Virus record (IMG/VR): IMGVR_UViG_3300013010_000001
Location: 1-47,316 of that record
Direction: 5' to 3' (one strand)
From: a virus
DNA: 47,316 nucleotides
This document shows positions 6,435 through 13,702 of this stretch, in pieces; the first letter of the stretch is position 1, and each line of letters starts with the position of its first letter. The notes beneath the pieces were generated by a model. That model searched no databases and was not told where the DNA came from. It worked only from the letters and a program-made list of their open reading frames with translations. A program made the translations under genes and the position numbers.

Positions 6435-7145
6435 TCAGAACAGCCTACCCATGCTTTGCGCAAAAAGATAGGGGTCTTTTGCTGATTTTTTCAGATTGCA
6501 TGGCGGACAAAGGATCTGTATGTTCTCGCGCCCATTGCTACCACCTTTCGCCAGAGGCATAACGTGATCGACATGGTATCTATGCTTGCCTGATTTCTTG
6601 AGCTTGCACGCACAGCTAGCGCATTTGCCTCTCTGCATCTCAAGCAAGCCGGTTACATCCTTGTGCGTATAAGATCCGCTAGACGCGGCCTTGAGCGCCC
6701 TACGCCTGCTTTGACAGGCAACCGCAGACTCTGGATTGGCATCGGCCCACTTTCTTTTCGCAGCGCTTACCTTCTCTGGATTTTCAGCAGCCCACTTGAG
6801 CGCATAGGCTAGCTTCCTTCCCCTGTTTTCCTGGCAATATGCCTTATCGTAGACGCGCTTCTCTTCTTTTGCAGCCTCCCGAGCGGCTATCTGTTTTGCC
6901 TGCCACTCCGGATCTGTTTTGATCTTCTCATACCAAGCCTTCTTTCCTTTCAGAATGCTTTCGCGATTATTCTCGCGAGACTTAGCGTTGCTGGCTAGGA
7001 TGCGTTCTTTCTTGGCTGGATAGTTGATGGCACGCTGGGCGCTAGCGCACGACTTGCATTGATAGCAATAGCCGTCGCGAGATGAGGATTTTTTAGTGAA
7101 TTCTGAGATAGGTTTACTGGTGCTGCACTTGTTGCAATGCTTCAT
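6435..7145 (-). CDS. HNH homing-type endonuclease A
   Basis: About 236 residues from the ATG at 7145 (MKHCNKC). N-terminal Cys4 zinc knuckle (CNKC and CYQCKSC), a long basic helical middle with NPE repeats (ENPEKVSAAKRKWADANPES), then the HNH nuclease: CASC, YHVDHVMPLAKGG, NIQILCPPCNLKK. The metal-binding HNH residues are present. It is a clear paralogue of the gene at 20969-21628 and is preceded by the same folded leader and -10 box. No good ribosome site is visible before the chosen start, and a second ATG lies at 7163. Probably a free-standing homing endonuclease inserted between two accessory genes. Confidence 0.85.
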   Translation of the reverse strand: MKHCNKCSTSKPISEFTKKSSSRDGYCYQCKSCASAQRAINYPAKKERILASNAKSRENNRESILKGKKAWYEKIKTDPEWQAKQIAAREAAKEEKRVYDKAYCQENRGRKLAYALKWAAENPEKVSAAKRKWADANPESAVACQSRRRALKAASSGSYTHKDVTGLLEMQRGKCASCACKLKKSGKHRYHVDHVMPLAKGGSNGRENIQILCPPCNLKKSAKDPYLFAQSMGRLF

Positions 7146-7175
7146 TGAATACGCACTCATCATGTGGTCATCGGA

Positions 7176-7237
7176 TGTATGCGGCAAGCGATGATGAGTC
7201 GCTTTTCGGGGATCAGCCTAGCCGCAATCCGATTATA
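7176..7237 (-). ncRNA. structured 5' leader and promoter of HNH gene A
   Basis: On the - strand TATAAT (7232-7237) is followed by CGGAT, then TGCGGC pairing with GCCGCA (7221-7226 with 7180-7185). The enclosed region holds an inner hairpin AAGCGA/TCGCTT (7187-7203). The HNH gene at 20969 has the same layout, with different bases in the inner stem but pairing kept. A transcript from this -10 would begin at the outer stem. Confidence 0.6.
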
Positions 7238-7239
7238 CG

Positions 7240-8361
7240 CTAGTGAAGCATTTCTGGGGAGATTGTAATACGGCCCACCTCTCCAAAGGTTTTATGGTAC
7301 GTAATGACTGTAGAGCTTCTTCCTGACATCCACCCCCCTCGGCTTGCATACGCGTCTGCTGCTGCTAACGTCCTGTGCTGCTCTACGATCATCAGGTTAG
7401 TCTCTTTGACGTCCCTGTGGTGCAGGTGGCCTGTATGTGCGTAAGATTGACTGGTGCGCCCAAACACGTCTCGAAACTTTGCGACAAACACCGCATCCAG
7501 GCCGATCATCTTGTGCTTGTGACCATGATGCCAAAAGATGCTTGTCTTGCCGTGCTCGTGGCAATAGTAGGGGTCTGGACGGGTCTCAACGTAAATGCTT
7601 GGGCTATCTGCATATCGGAAAGAGAACAGCTCGCGCAGCCACACACTAGACGCTGGGTCGTGATTACCTTCACACATCAAGATTTTCACGCTCTTGTATT
7701 TTGTGGCGAGCATTTCGATGATCTTTGCGGTAACGCGAATAGCTACGCGCACTAGCCGGCTGAACCTTGTGTCCGCATCAAGCAAATGTTTAGACGCTGG
7801 AGTAACTGCATCCATACCATCCCAGTGAAGGTAGTCACCAATTTGTGCGAACACGCAGCCATCGGCAGGAGGGGATTGAGCAATGGCGCGAGCGAACCAG
7901 CTAACGAGCAACTCCTCGGCAATGTCGGTGTCGTAGTCCTCACCAGTCTCTTCGCCCCACGAGAGCAGACCCAGGTGATGGTCTGTAATTGTGTACACGT
8001 TAAGCAGGCTTTCATTCCCTGCGGTACTGGCAACCGGAATTGTGACGCGTGGTATCTCCTCCTTAAGCGCCTCAACTGCCTCAAGCATCATCTGGTGCCG
8101 ACGCTCGTGATCCGCCGAGGTCTTGATCCATTGCGCTGACAGTTCGCCGTCTTTGTTGTACAGGCTGGAAACGCCTTTGACCTTGAAGCCGTCAGGGCAT
8201 TGGCGCGTCATATCGTGCTCAGGACTGTAACCACTCAACGCCAGCTTAGCCTTCCACCGCCGCATAGTCCTTTCGTTCACGCCAAGCATATCTGCCATAG
8301 CCTGGTTCGTGCCCCCAACTGCAAGAGCTTCCTTTACGCGCTGCTCGTTGTATTCGGTCAT
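7240..8361 (-). CDS. calcineurin-like phosphoesterase with N-terminal HTH
   Basis: 373 residues. Residues 1-45 form a helix-turn-helix (EALAVGGTNQAMADMLGVNE then TMRRWKAKL). The rest is a metallophosphoesterase with motifs in order: TDHHLG, GDYLHWD, GNHD, GHKHK and GHLHH, giving the Asp/His/Asn ligands of a two-metal site. This is the SbcD/Mre11 style fold, and phage members are usually described as DNA exonuclease or repair-type phosphoesterases. The HTH suggests DNA targeting; the substrate is unknown. Its start overlaps the next upstream gene by 4 bases. Confidence 0.85.
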   Translation of the reverse strand: MTEYNEQRVKEALAVGGTNQAMADMLGVNERTMRRWKAKLALSGYSPEHDMTRQCPDGFKVKGVSSLYNKDGELSAQWIKTSADHERRHQMMLEAVEALKEEIPRVTIPVASTAGNESLLNVYTITDHHLGLLSWGEETGEDYDTDIAEELLVSWFARAIAQSPPADGCVFAQIGDYLHWDGMDAVTPASKHLLDADTRFSRLVRVAIRVTAKIIEMLATKYKSVKILMCEGNHDPASSVWLRELFSFRYADSPSIYVETRPDPYYCHEHGKTSIFWHHGHKHKMIGLDAVFVAKFRDVFGRTSQSYAHTGHLHHRDVKETNLMIVEQHRTLAAADAYASRGGWMSGRSSTVITYHKTFGEVGRITISPEMLH

Positions 8362-8894
8362 TTGGCTGTGCTCGTTGGGCGTTTATGCTTGGATAGCTCA
8401 AGCGCGTCACAATGAATAGTGTCAAACTTCGAGTCTAGTGGGTATTTCCAGGTTACCCCGTCTGCGTGCAGCACTGGCTCTAATTCGAACCAGAAAGCTC
8501 CTTCTTTGTCAAGGCCAATCCATTCCGCCCATTCAGGCGCTTCTGACCATTTAGGCATATCACTATAGATCTCTTCCTCTTTGTATCCTGCGTGTGCTTC
8601 TCTCGACTCCAACTGCCCACACTGCTCACTAGCCGCCTCAGCATACAGCGACGCATAAGCCACAAAGTCAAGCGCTGAGTCATGGTGGTACTTCTCTGGA
8701 TTCTGAGACTGGCGTACCAACTTCAGCAGACCCATGAACATCCAGCCGTCAGCCTCTTCAAGCGTGTATCCGGTGATGCAGTTAAACGCGCTCACGGTGG
8801 CCGCCATCGAACGCTCCCCGCTAGGCTTGTCGTACTGCTCGCCTCGTTCTTTCTGCACGTCCATGGCGGACTGTAGGAATTCTGTTGATTTCAT
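8358..8894 (-). CDS. DUF6378-type phage protein
   Basis: Start at ATG 8894 (MKSTEFLQSAMDVQKERG) after GGGGCG; the frame extends to 8945 but would overlap the coupled small gene upstream. The first ~90 residues match the DUF6378 pattern (QERG.QYD, FN.ITG, MGLLKLVRQ, DSALDFVAYASLY). The C-terminal part is a separate Trp-rich segment (WSEAPEWAEWIG) also echoed in the protein at 493-996. Function unknown; such helical proteins are common in phage accessory operons. Confidence 0.75.
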   Translation of the reverse strand: MKSTEFLQSAMDVQKERGEQYDKPSGERSMAATVSAFNCITGYTLEEADGWMFMGLLKLVRQSQNPEKYHHDSALDFVAYASLYAEAASEQCGQLESREAHAGYKEEEIYSDMPKWSEAPEWAEWIGLDKEGAFWFELEPVLHADGVTWKYPLDSKFDTIHCDALELSKHKRPTSTAK

Positions 8895-9046
8895 AATGCG
8901 CCCCAATGAATAAGTGCTGTTTCTGCGGAAAGATACCAGGCCCAAAACGGAATGAAGAATGCGAACAGGGTAGACCAGAATCCCTTAGCAATAACAACGC
9001 CAAACACCCAAGCGCATAGCAGAAGAAGCTTTACTATGTATTTCAT
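8891..9046 (-). CDS. small membrane protein, 51 aa
   Basis: ATG at 9046 overlaps the upstream stop (ATGA), and its own TGA overlaps the next ATG, so it is tightly coupled on both sides. Two hydrophobic segments (IVKLLLLCAWVFGVVIA and FWSTLFAFFIPFWAWYL) with a short acidic tail. No family recognised. Confidence 0.6.
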   Translation of the reverse strand: MKYIVKLLLLCAWVFGVVIAKGFWSTLFAFFIPFWAWYLSAETALIHWGAL

Positions 9047-9231
9047 TCCTCACCCTCCAAATCATCAATTTCGATTCCCGCCTCGGTCGAAGCGATCTCG
9101 TAAACACGACGCTCCTCACGAACACCTAGCTTACCGTCTCGGAGTCTATACTCCGAAACTCCTGAGCGCAAGGCAATAATCGGGTAAGTCCAGCCCCGTG
9201 CAATCATCTCCTGAATCACTTGCTTAATCAT
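9043..9231 (-). CDS. small HTH protein, 62 aa
   Basis: Residues 8-34 (EMIARGWTYPIIALRSGVSE then YRLRDGK) read as a lambda-repressor-type helix-turn-helix, followed by an acidic tail (IDDLEGEE). Possibly a small regulator, or a DNA mimic-like acidic protein, but there is no direct evidence. ATGA overlaps with both neighbours. Confidence 0.6.
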   Translation of the reverse strand: MIKQVIQEMIARGWTYPIIALRSGVSEYRLRDGKLGVREERRVYEIASTEAGIEIDDLEGEE

Positions 9232-9527
9232 GCGTGTAGCTCCTGTTGTTGTTTTTGGTCGAGTGGGTCGGCTTCTGGCTTGATTGGCAAAAGGTGTGAC
9301 GGATGAACATAAGTGTGATCGCTAGGAAAAGAATCGCCGCGCAGATTCATTCCTATAAGACCGTCACCTTTCACCTTCCATGCTGTATTTGGACCTCCAA
9401 ACATCTCCCCTTGATGAGCGGATCCAGGATCAAGAAGTGCAATTAGCTCGACAATTTTTCCGATGTTTTCAGCGCTTCGCCTGCACCCAATCACCAGCGC
9501 CAACATCCCCGGCTGCAATTCGCTCAT
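9228..9527 (-). CDS. hypothetical phage protein, 99 aa
   Basis: Begins LQPGMLALVIGCRRSAENIG and ends with a HPSHLLPIKP...DPLDQK tail, a layout I associate with a widespread family of small phage proteins of unknown role. Beta-rich, with a Gly-rich centre (GDGLIGMNLRGD). Within the coupled accessory operon. Confidence 0.65.
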   Translation of the reverse strand: MSELQPGMLALVIGCRRSAENIGKIVELIALLDPGSAHQGEMFGGPNTAWKVKGDGLIGMNLRGDSFPSDHTYVHPSHLLPIKPEADPLDQKQQQELHA

Positions 9528-9772
9528 GGCATATTCTCCCCTGTAACCTCGCGGTATACGTGGTTAAGCGAGTCCCGATTGTAGCTGTTTCCGATTAGCA
9601 GTTCAGGAAGGCGCTCGACCAATGCAGCACAAGCAGCCCAGTACTCGTGCCGCGCATGTGTCAATGCTTCCTTTGCGGTGTGCGTGGCCGTTGGGTGTTC
9701 GATGTCAGCTTGTACGTATGCCAGGTGCGCGGCCTCTAGCGCTTCCCGTGCGGCTTTTACTGTGATGGTCAT
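9524..9772 (-). CDS. hypothetical helical protein, 82 aa
   Basis: Start at ATG 9772 (MTITVKAAREAL), overlapping the upstream TGA and preceded by CGGAGC. Nearly all Ala-rich helix (EALEAAHLAYVQADIEHP), suggesting a helical bundle. No recognised family. Confidence 0.6.
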   Translation of the reverse strand: MTITVKAAREALEAAHLAYVQADIEHPTATHTAKEALTHARHEYWAACAALVERLPELLIGNSYNRDSLNHVYREVTGENMP

Positions 9773-10008
9773 GTCCTTGCTCCGTCTATCTGCGCCCAAA
9801 TAGCGCCGTTAATCTCACTTTCGTACTCTTTCTTGATGAAGTCAAGCGATTTGAACGAGATTGGTTGTCCGATTTCGTCTGTGCCAGATACGAATACCCA
9901 TTCAAGCTCTGAGTATCCGTTTGCGTGCTGGGTGCTTGGCTCGGAGAAGGCGTGGGTTACTGAGACTTCTAGTTTGAGGCCGTGGAGGTTGATGTGGTAG
10001 TAGCTCAT
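9769..10008 (-). CDS. hypothetical protein, 79 aa
   Basis: Start at ATG 10008 (MSYYHINLHGLKLEV), overlapping the upstream stop as ATGA; the longer frame to 10092 is noise. Beta strands first (YYHINLHGLKLEVSVTHAF), then a helix ending in EINGAIWAQIDGART. Looks like a small phage protein of a common alpha/beta type; function unknown. Confidence 0.6.
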   Translation of the reverse strand: MSYYHINLHGLKLEVSVTHAFSEPSTQHANGYSELEWVFVSGTDEIGQPISFKSLDFIKKEYESEINGAIWAQIDGART

Positions 10009-10265
10009 GACTGCTCTCCCCGGCTCAAGGCGGCGTCTATGAATGCATCCATGCGAGCGGGCGCCATGCCTGGAATGTCCCGCGTATCGCAATAATCGGC
10101 ACCGTCACGAAGCCAACGATACCGCTCAGCATCCTTGCGCAGCTCCTCAACCTCAGCCTTCAGCTCCTCAACCTGATTCCGATACCGCTGAATCTCGCAT
10201 GCAGCACACTGCGCATAAATAAAGATAGGCTCATTAGCGTGTTGTTTGCACGTCTTTACACTCAT
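10005..10265 (-). CDS. coiled-coil phage protein with Cys cluster, 86 aa
   Basis: Start at ATG 10265 (MSVKTCKQH) with GGAGGGG upstream. The N-terminus carries C, H and CAAC (possible zinc site), then a long coiled coil (YRNQVEELKAEVEELRKDAE), and ends with the phage-common tail RYRWLRD...MDAFIDAAL. That tail recurs in many small siphovirus proteins of unknown role. Confidence 0.65.
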   Translation of the reverse strand: MSVKTCKQHANEPIFIYAQCAACEIQRYRNQVEELKAEVEELRKDAERYRWLRDGADYCDTRDIPGMAPARMDAFIDAALSRGEQS

Positions 10266-10335
10266 ACACCCCTCCAATAACTAATTTTCACCTTAACGGC
10301 AGGCATTAAATACACGATTGCGAACCATGTGCAAG

Positions 10336-10641
10336 CTAGGATTGGCATTTGGCGGCTCCGATTTCTGCTGCTGCTTCAACGATGCTTTGGAGAGTAGCTG
10401 CGTAATCGACTGACGACCTGACGACACCATGCACCTCATCAGGCCACTCAACGGTAACAAACTCAATGGCATCGAATAGTTCGGCAGCCAACCTGTATGC
10501 ATCTTGGTCGTTATGCTCAGGATCCCACCGCCGGACAATAGCCCCATCCTTAACCAGATAGTTCGCCCCGTCTGGATCAGTGAAAAGGTCATGCTCGATC
10601 GCGAAGGCTGCGTTTTTTAGGGTTGTGGTTGAGATGGTCAT
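10336..10641 (-). CDS. hypothetical protein, 101 aa
   Basis: Unrecognised acidic alpha/beta protein (AIEHDLFTDPDGANYLVKDG, AYRLAAELFDAIEFVTVEWP). Start overlaps the stop of the membrane-anchored protein upstream (ATGA). About 70 bases without a gene follow it. Confidence 0.6.
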   Translation of the reverse strand: MTISTTTLKNAAFAIEHDLFTDPDGANYLVKDGAIVRRWDPEHNDQDAYRLAAELFDAIEFVTVEWPDEVHGVVRSSVDYAATLQSIVEAAAEIGAAKCQS

Positions 10642-10811
10642 TTGAAGAATATCCCGATAGTGGCAACCAATGCGATAGCCCAGCCTAGGAGTGCGCTGGC
10701 CCTTGCCAAGCGGTACTGCTCATCCTTGGCTACCCAGTAATGCCACATCTCAAGCTCAAGGTCTGTCTTGATCTTGCCATCTAGGTATTCCTGCATCTCT
10801 TCGTATTCCAT
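10638..10811 (-). CDS. small C-terminally anchored membrane protein, 57 aa
   Basis: Start at ATG 10811 (MEYEEMQEYLDGK), after GGAGGGTGT; the longer frame to 10949 crosses the terminator at 10831-10860. Acidic helical N-terminus, then one membrane segment at the C-terminus (ASALLGWAIALVATIGIFFK). Topology and role unknown. Confidence 0.6.
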   Translation of the reverse strand: MEYEEMQEYLDGKIKTDLELEMWHYWVAKDEQYRLARASALLGWAIALVATIGIFFK

Positions 10812-10830
10812 ACACCCTCCAAATTTTCCG

Positions 10831-10860
10831 CAAAAAGAAAGGCTCACATTAGGAGCCTTT
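10831..10860 (-). terminator. intrinsic terminator
   Basis: AAAGGCTC/GAGCCTTT stem with a 7-base loop; on the - strand it is followed by CTTTTTGC. It lies between 10879-11082 and 10638-10811, splitting the accessory block into two expression units or reducing downstream expression. Confidence 0.75.
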
Positions 10861-10878
10861 TGGTGGTTTTGCAAGAGA

Positions 10879-11082
10879 TTATTTTCGCGTATTCCAGAAC
10901 TCTTTAGCCTCATCACCATCAGGATCATCGCAGAACGATTGGCCTGCAACTTCGCATTCGGTGCAGGCTACCTGTGAGAACCAAACGGTATCGCTACTCC
11001 AATAGCTCTCTGTCTGCCATTTTGACTGGCATGCCTCGCCGCCACAGAATGGGCAAGGCTTCAGGTCTTCGCGATTGCTCAT
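10879..11082 (-). CDS. Lar-like restriction alleviation zinc protein
   Basis: 67 residues from ATG 11082 (MSNREDLKPCPFCGG), overlapping the upstream stop. It has the Lar-family pattern: LKPCPFCGGEA, a Trp-rich middle, then CTECEVAG, and a final KEFWNTRK where the family has A...WN.R. Four cysteines make a zinc ribbon. Lar of Rac prophage modulates type I restriction; most phage relatives have no tested role, so anti-restriction activity is inference. Confidence 0.75.
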   Translation of the reverse strand: MSNREDLKPCPFCGGEACQSKWQTESYWSSDTVWFSQVACTECEVAGQSFCDDPDGDEAKEFWNTRK

Positions 11083-11288
11083 TTCAATATTTCCCGCGCC
11101 AACCGCTGGATATCGCTCCACAATTGCGATGAAGGAGAATCGTCGTACTGGGATAGCATCTTGGCTAGACGTACGCCAGCGGGCTTGTGGGTGTCTTGCG
11201 GCGGCAGCAAGGGTTTGTGCGCAATAACTGTTGGCAACTCAAGCTGAATATCAGCGAATATAATCGATGGCATTGGTGTCCCGATCAT
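11079..11288 (-). CDS. hypothetical protein, 69 aa
   Basis: Unrecognised. Pro-rich middle (HKPLLPPQDTHKPAGVRLAK) and a helical C-terminus (SSQLWSDIQRLAREILK). ATGA overlaps at both ends. Confidence 0.5.
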   Translation of the reverse strand: MIGTPMPSIIFADIQLELPTVIAHKPLLPPQDTHKPAGVRLAKMLSQYDDSPSSQLWSDIQRLAREILK

Positions 11289-11584
11289 TTCTTCCGCTCC
11301 ATTATCTGATTAACCCGATGCAGCAAGCCCTTAGACTTTTCATCGTCATCGTCGTCAGCCTCATGGTAGGCACGATAATGGATATCAGCAACCAGCTCAT
11401 CAATCAACGACACATAAACATCAGTCGTCTCCTGGCAGCGGGTGAAGGTATCGAGGCGGGCGTTGTGTCTCATGGAGTTCGGGATATGCTCATTGGATTC
11501 AGCGAAATAGCCACCATCTACAACACACCAGCACACACCTTTTGGCACCGGCCAAATTTCCTCGAACCTTGCGCGTGTGTTCAT
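11285..11584 (-). CDS. hypothetical protein, 99 aa
   Basis: Start preferred at ATG 11584 (MNTRARFEEIWPVP), which has GGAAAC upstream; the 11599 ATG has no visible ribosome site. N-terminal FEEIWPVPKGVCWCVVDGGY resembles short phage proteins that open with an EEIWP-type motif. An acidic run (EADDDDDEKSK) precedes a basic end. Role unknown. Confidence 0.6.
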   Translation of the reverse strand: MNTRARFEEIWPVPKGVCWCVVDGGYFAESNEHIPNSMRHNARLDTFTRCQETTDVYVSLIDELVADIHYRAYHEADDDDDEKSKGLLHRVNQIMERKK

Positions 11585-11640
11585 ATTGTTCGTTTCCATG
11601 TTCGTTATTGTTAAAAGGCGAAGATTTGGTTAGTTTTTGA

Positions 11641-11778
11641 TCAGCGCTGCGACCAAGTAACGTCATACCCATCACCAGTACCAATAATGCAAACGCCAAT
11701 AGCCCCTTGCCGCTTAAGCCTTCCAGCGTGGTCGCAAGCCTGCGTATAGGTCGCGTGACTCATTCTGTAGTTGTTCAT
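11641..11778 (-). CDS. hypothetical protein, 45 aa
   Basis: ATG at 11778 overlaps the stop of the upstream gene (ATGA). The 45-residue product (MNNYRMSHATYTQACDHAGR, then a Gly-rich GVCIIGTGDGYDVTW) is small but placed exactly as the other coupled genes are. An overlapping hydrophobic frame at 11499-11699 on the same strand is then a shadow. Confidence 0.5.
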   Translation of the reverse strand: MNNYRMSHATYTQACDHAGRLKRQGAIGVCIIGTGDGYDVTWSQR

Positions 11779-12074
11779 GCTCCACCTCTGGCCTTGTTGA
11801 TTACAGAAATAGCGTTTGCATATGCAGAGCTTCCGTATGGCAGGTCGTGATCTCTAAATTCTTTGCACATAGCTTCCAGCGCCTCAAGCAAAACAGCCTC
11901 AATATCCAGGTGCCGACGCTCCTGCTCTTGCCATGCCCATAGGCAATGGAGATTAAATGGAGCTGACCTACCATCAACGTAGAAGCCATCCATCCATTCA
12001 TTTACGTCATCATTAGTCTTTTCTATGAACTTATCAGAATCTTGTGGCGATTTATGGATATTAACTACATTCAT
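11775..12074 (-). CDS. hypothetical protein, 99 aa
   Basis: Start at ATG 12074 (MNVVNIHKS) with GAGGGAT upstream. Trp-rich middle (NEWMDGFYVD, LHCLWAWQEQERRH) followed by a helical part ending EFRDHDLPYGSSAYANAISV, a tail I have seen in other small phage proteins. Function unknown. Confidence 0.6.
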   Translation of the reverse strand: MNVVNIHKSPQDSDKFIEKTNDDVNEWMDGFYVDGRSAPFNLHCLWAWQEQERRHLDIEAVLLEALEAMCKEFRDHDLPYGSSAYANAISVINKARGGA

Positions 12075-12084
12075 TTTGTATCCC

Positions 12085-12258
12085 TCAGTAAAAGTCAACA
12101 AATAAATCCCCCTTCTTCCCAACCTCGCAATCTTTCTCGATTGGCGAGATGAGTACGCCGAGGATTTGGCGGTGTTCGTCGAAGCCTGTTGCTAGCGGCA
12201 GATCCCCATGCTCCTCGTAGGCTGCCAGGAGGATTGGGAGTAGGTCGGTTAGGGTCAT
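12085..12258 (-). CDS. hypothetical protein, 57 aa
   Basis: ATG 12258 overlaps the upstream TGA (ATGA). Sequence MTLTDLLPILLAAYEEHGDL then a Gly/Asp-rich end (CEVGKKGDLFVDFY). The length, coupling and codon use match its neighbours. The small-phage-protein pattern 'L..LL..YEEHGDLPL' supports a real gene; role unknown. Confidence 0.6.
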   Translation of the reverse strand: MTLTDLLPILLAAYEEHGDLPLATGFDEHRQILGVLISPIEKDCEVGKKGDLFVDFY

Positions 12259-12575
12259 TTGTATTCTCGGTTAGCTGCGTCAACGGCGAACTGGATAATG
12301 CCGTCGAATTTCTCAGCACAGAAATTTGTTTGTTCTCGAAGGTAGTCAACGAGGATCGATTGATCCATCAGGCCCCATTTCGGATCGATGCCGGCTTTCA
12401 TTGCTGCGATCTCTTTCTTTAGCTGCTCGTTCTCTTCCTCTAGGCCGAGTTTCAGCCGCGCAACGGCCTCACCATGCAGCATCAGGTGGTAATAGTCATC
12501 AGCGGTAACGAACTCGCCGTGATCCGAGTATTCGCGCCCGTGGATGATGCCGACTAGATCGAATGCTTTCATCAT
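12255..12575 (-). CDS. coiled-coil phage protein, 106 aa
   Basis: Starts ATGATG at 12575, overlapping the upstream stop. N-terminal alpha/beta part (FDLVGIIHGREYSDHGEFVT), then a coiled coil (LKLGLEEENEQLKKEIAAMK) and a helical end. No function recognised. Confidence 0.6.
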   Translation of the reverse strand: MMKAFDLVGIIHGREYSDHGEFVTADDYYHLMLHGEAVARLKLGLEEENEQLKKEIAAMKAGIDPKWGLMDQSILVDYLREQTNFCAEKFDGIIQFAVDAANREYK

Positions 12576-12832
12576 TTTGATTCATCCGCGAATTTAGTTC
12601 TGAGCCCAGCCACTTCAATAGCAGCCTCGTAATCATCGGCATCCGGATAGATTCCACGGCGACGATGAATGATCAGTGTTACTGACTCGCGTGATGCCTG
12701 CCAAGCCTCCCACATGTAGCGCACAACCGAAAAATAGTAATTATCTGCGCCATCCATCCATCGGAAGTCCTCTTCTTCTAGAGGATTGCTCCCTGTTTTT
12801 GCCCACTCTTCAAACTGCTTCCTGCTATCCAT
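12572..12832 (-). CDS. hypothetical phage protein, 86 aa
   Basis: Start at ATG 12832 (MDSRKQFEEWAK), preceded by GGAGGGG. The opening FEEWAK and the later YMWEAWQASRE form a pattern shared by many short siphovirus and podovirus proteins. Function unknown. Confidence 0.65.
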   Translation of the reverse strand: MDSRKQFEEWAKTGSNPLEEEDFRWMDGADNYYFSVVRYMWEAWQASRESVTLIIHRRRGIYPDADDYEAAIEVAGLRTKFADESK

Positions 12833-12860
12833 AAACCCCTCCACCCAATAACGTTAAAGG

Positions 12861-12880
12861 TTAACTGTTCTCTGGAGAAC
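12861..12880 (-). promoter_or_regulatory. second copy of the palindromic site
   Basis: On the - strand a 20-base motif with core TTCTCCAGAGAACA, then TTAAC; 17 of 20 positions match the site next to the 1552-1580 promoter. GTTCTC and GAGAAC form the arms. The position 30 bases before the next gene suggests control of that operon, although no good -10 follows here. Confidence 0.45.
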
Positions 12881-13043
12881 TATTGATAGTCTTGCGCACT
12901 TCGATGCCGCCTATTGCCCAGCCTAAGCTCCAGCATTGCTCACAAGGCCCGTTCGGATGTGTATTGCAGCCACAGTCGCCCGCTTCCTCTAGCGTCCAGT
13001 CGTGCTGAATCTCTATTGCCCTGACCTCTTCGTCGTATGTCAT
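12861..13043 (-). CDS. Cys-rich small protein, 60 aa
   Basis: ATG 13043 with GGAGGG upstream, first gene after the promoter at 13070-13097. Contains GDCGCNTHPNGPCEQCW, five residues suited to binding zinc or forming a knuckle. Its last codons contain the palindrome GTTCTCTGGAGAAC at 12867-12880, so the site overlaps coding sequence. Confidence 0.6.
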   Translation of the reverse strand: MTYDEEVRAIEIQHDWTLEEAGDCGCNTHPNGPCEQCWSLGWAIGGIEVRKTINSSPENS

Positions 13044-13069
13044 TTCCCACCCTCCGTAAATGTCTGCTG

Positions 13070-13097
13070 ATTATGGCTTAGGTGTTGGGAGAGTCAA
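13070..13097 (-). promoter_or_regulatory. leftward promoter for the accessory block
   Basis: On the - strand TTGACT (13092-13097), 16-base spacer, CATAAT (13070-13075), just after the RusA stop. It would drive the run of small genes from 13043 leftward. Confidence 0.65.
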
Positions 13098-13098
13098 G

Positions 13099-13452
13099 CT
13101 ATTCTTCTAGGTCTTCGTAGATTTTTACGACTACCTTTCCGCCTGGAAACTTGTCGCGCACCCTAACGCGTAACTGAAATTTCACGTCGTCGATCTCCAG
13201 CGCTTCGGCAATCCCATCTCTACCAGACTTGAAGCTGGCGATCATGTTGTCATCGTCCCTGTGGCGCTTGTCAGGCGGAAAGAACTCAAGATCTAGCACG
13301 AGGTCTCCATCCGGTACAGAGTGGCTAGATTCGCCTGCTATGGCTTTGCAGGTGCCACGGTACATCTTGATGTATCCCATCTTTGCAGCCCAGTGGAGCT
13401 TTTTGTTTGGGTTGAGTTCCTTGGGCGGGTATGGCACGGTTATCTCAATCAT
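13099..13452 (-). CDS. rusA: RusA-type Holliday junction resolvase
   Basis: 117 residues. RusA fold signatures: the YPPKELNPNKKLHWAAK opening, then the catalytic acidic motif RHRDDDNMIASFKSGRDG and ALEIDDVKF, matching the family's D.DN....K...DG...DD order. It would resolve branched DNA made in recombination-dependent replication before packaging. Overlaps the next upstream gene by 8 bases at the end of the replication operon. Confidence 0.92.
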   Translation of the reverse strand: MIEITVPYPPKELNPNKKLHWAAKMGYIKMYRGTCKAIAGESSHSVPDGDLVLDLEFFPPDKRHRDDDNMIASFKSGRDGIAEALEIDDVKFQLRVRVRDKFPGGKVVVKIYEDLEE

Positions 13453-13702
13453 TCAGGCGATTCCGCAATGCTCGCTTCAGCTTGTCGAAAAATCGTTTGA
13501 AGCGCTCAGGCTGATCAACCTCAAGGCTCCAGCCTGGATCGTTGCACCAGCCGCAATGCTCCCCGCACGGACTAGGAATCTCTGGCGGGAAATGCTTGTT
13601 GATGATCGCCTTTGCTTCCGCCTTGATTGCTGCCTGCTTTGAAAAGTAACGACGCCCCTTGGTTTGCGCAAAATAAACGACTGGCTGTTGTCTTTCGATC
13701 AT
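13445..13702 (-). CDS. Cys-rich hypothetical protein, 85 aa
   Basis: Basic helical N-terminus (SKQAAIKAEAKAIINKHF), then CGEHCGWC, a likely zinc site, and an Arg-rich end. It lies between DnaB and RusA, overlapping both neighbours' ends, so a replication or recombination role is plausible but unproven. Confidence 0.6.
   Translation of the reverse strand: MIERQQPVVYFAQTKGRRYFSKQAAIKAEAKAIINKHFPPEIPSPCGEHCGWCNDPGWSLEVDQPERFKRFFDKLKRALRNRLND

Noticed and set aside
7176-7237. Hammerhead ribozyme in the HNH A leader
   Set aside because: CTGAT and GAAA occur close together, but the paralogous leader lacks both and the core order is incomplete.
11499-11699. Hydrophobic 66-codon leftward frame
   Set aside because: No ribosome site; it overlaps two better-supported coupled genes (11285-11584 and 11641-11778) in other frames.
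12095-12349. 84-codon leftward frame rich in Arg/Pro
   Set aside because: Shadow of the coupled genes 12085-12258 and 12255-12575; composition is typical of an antisense or out-of-frame reading.
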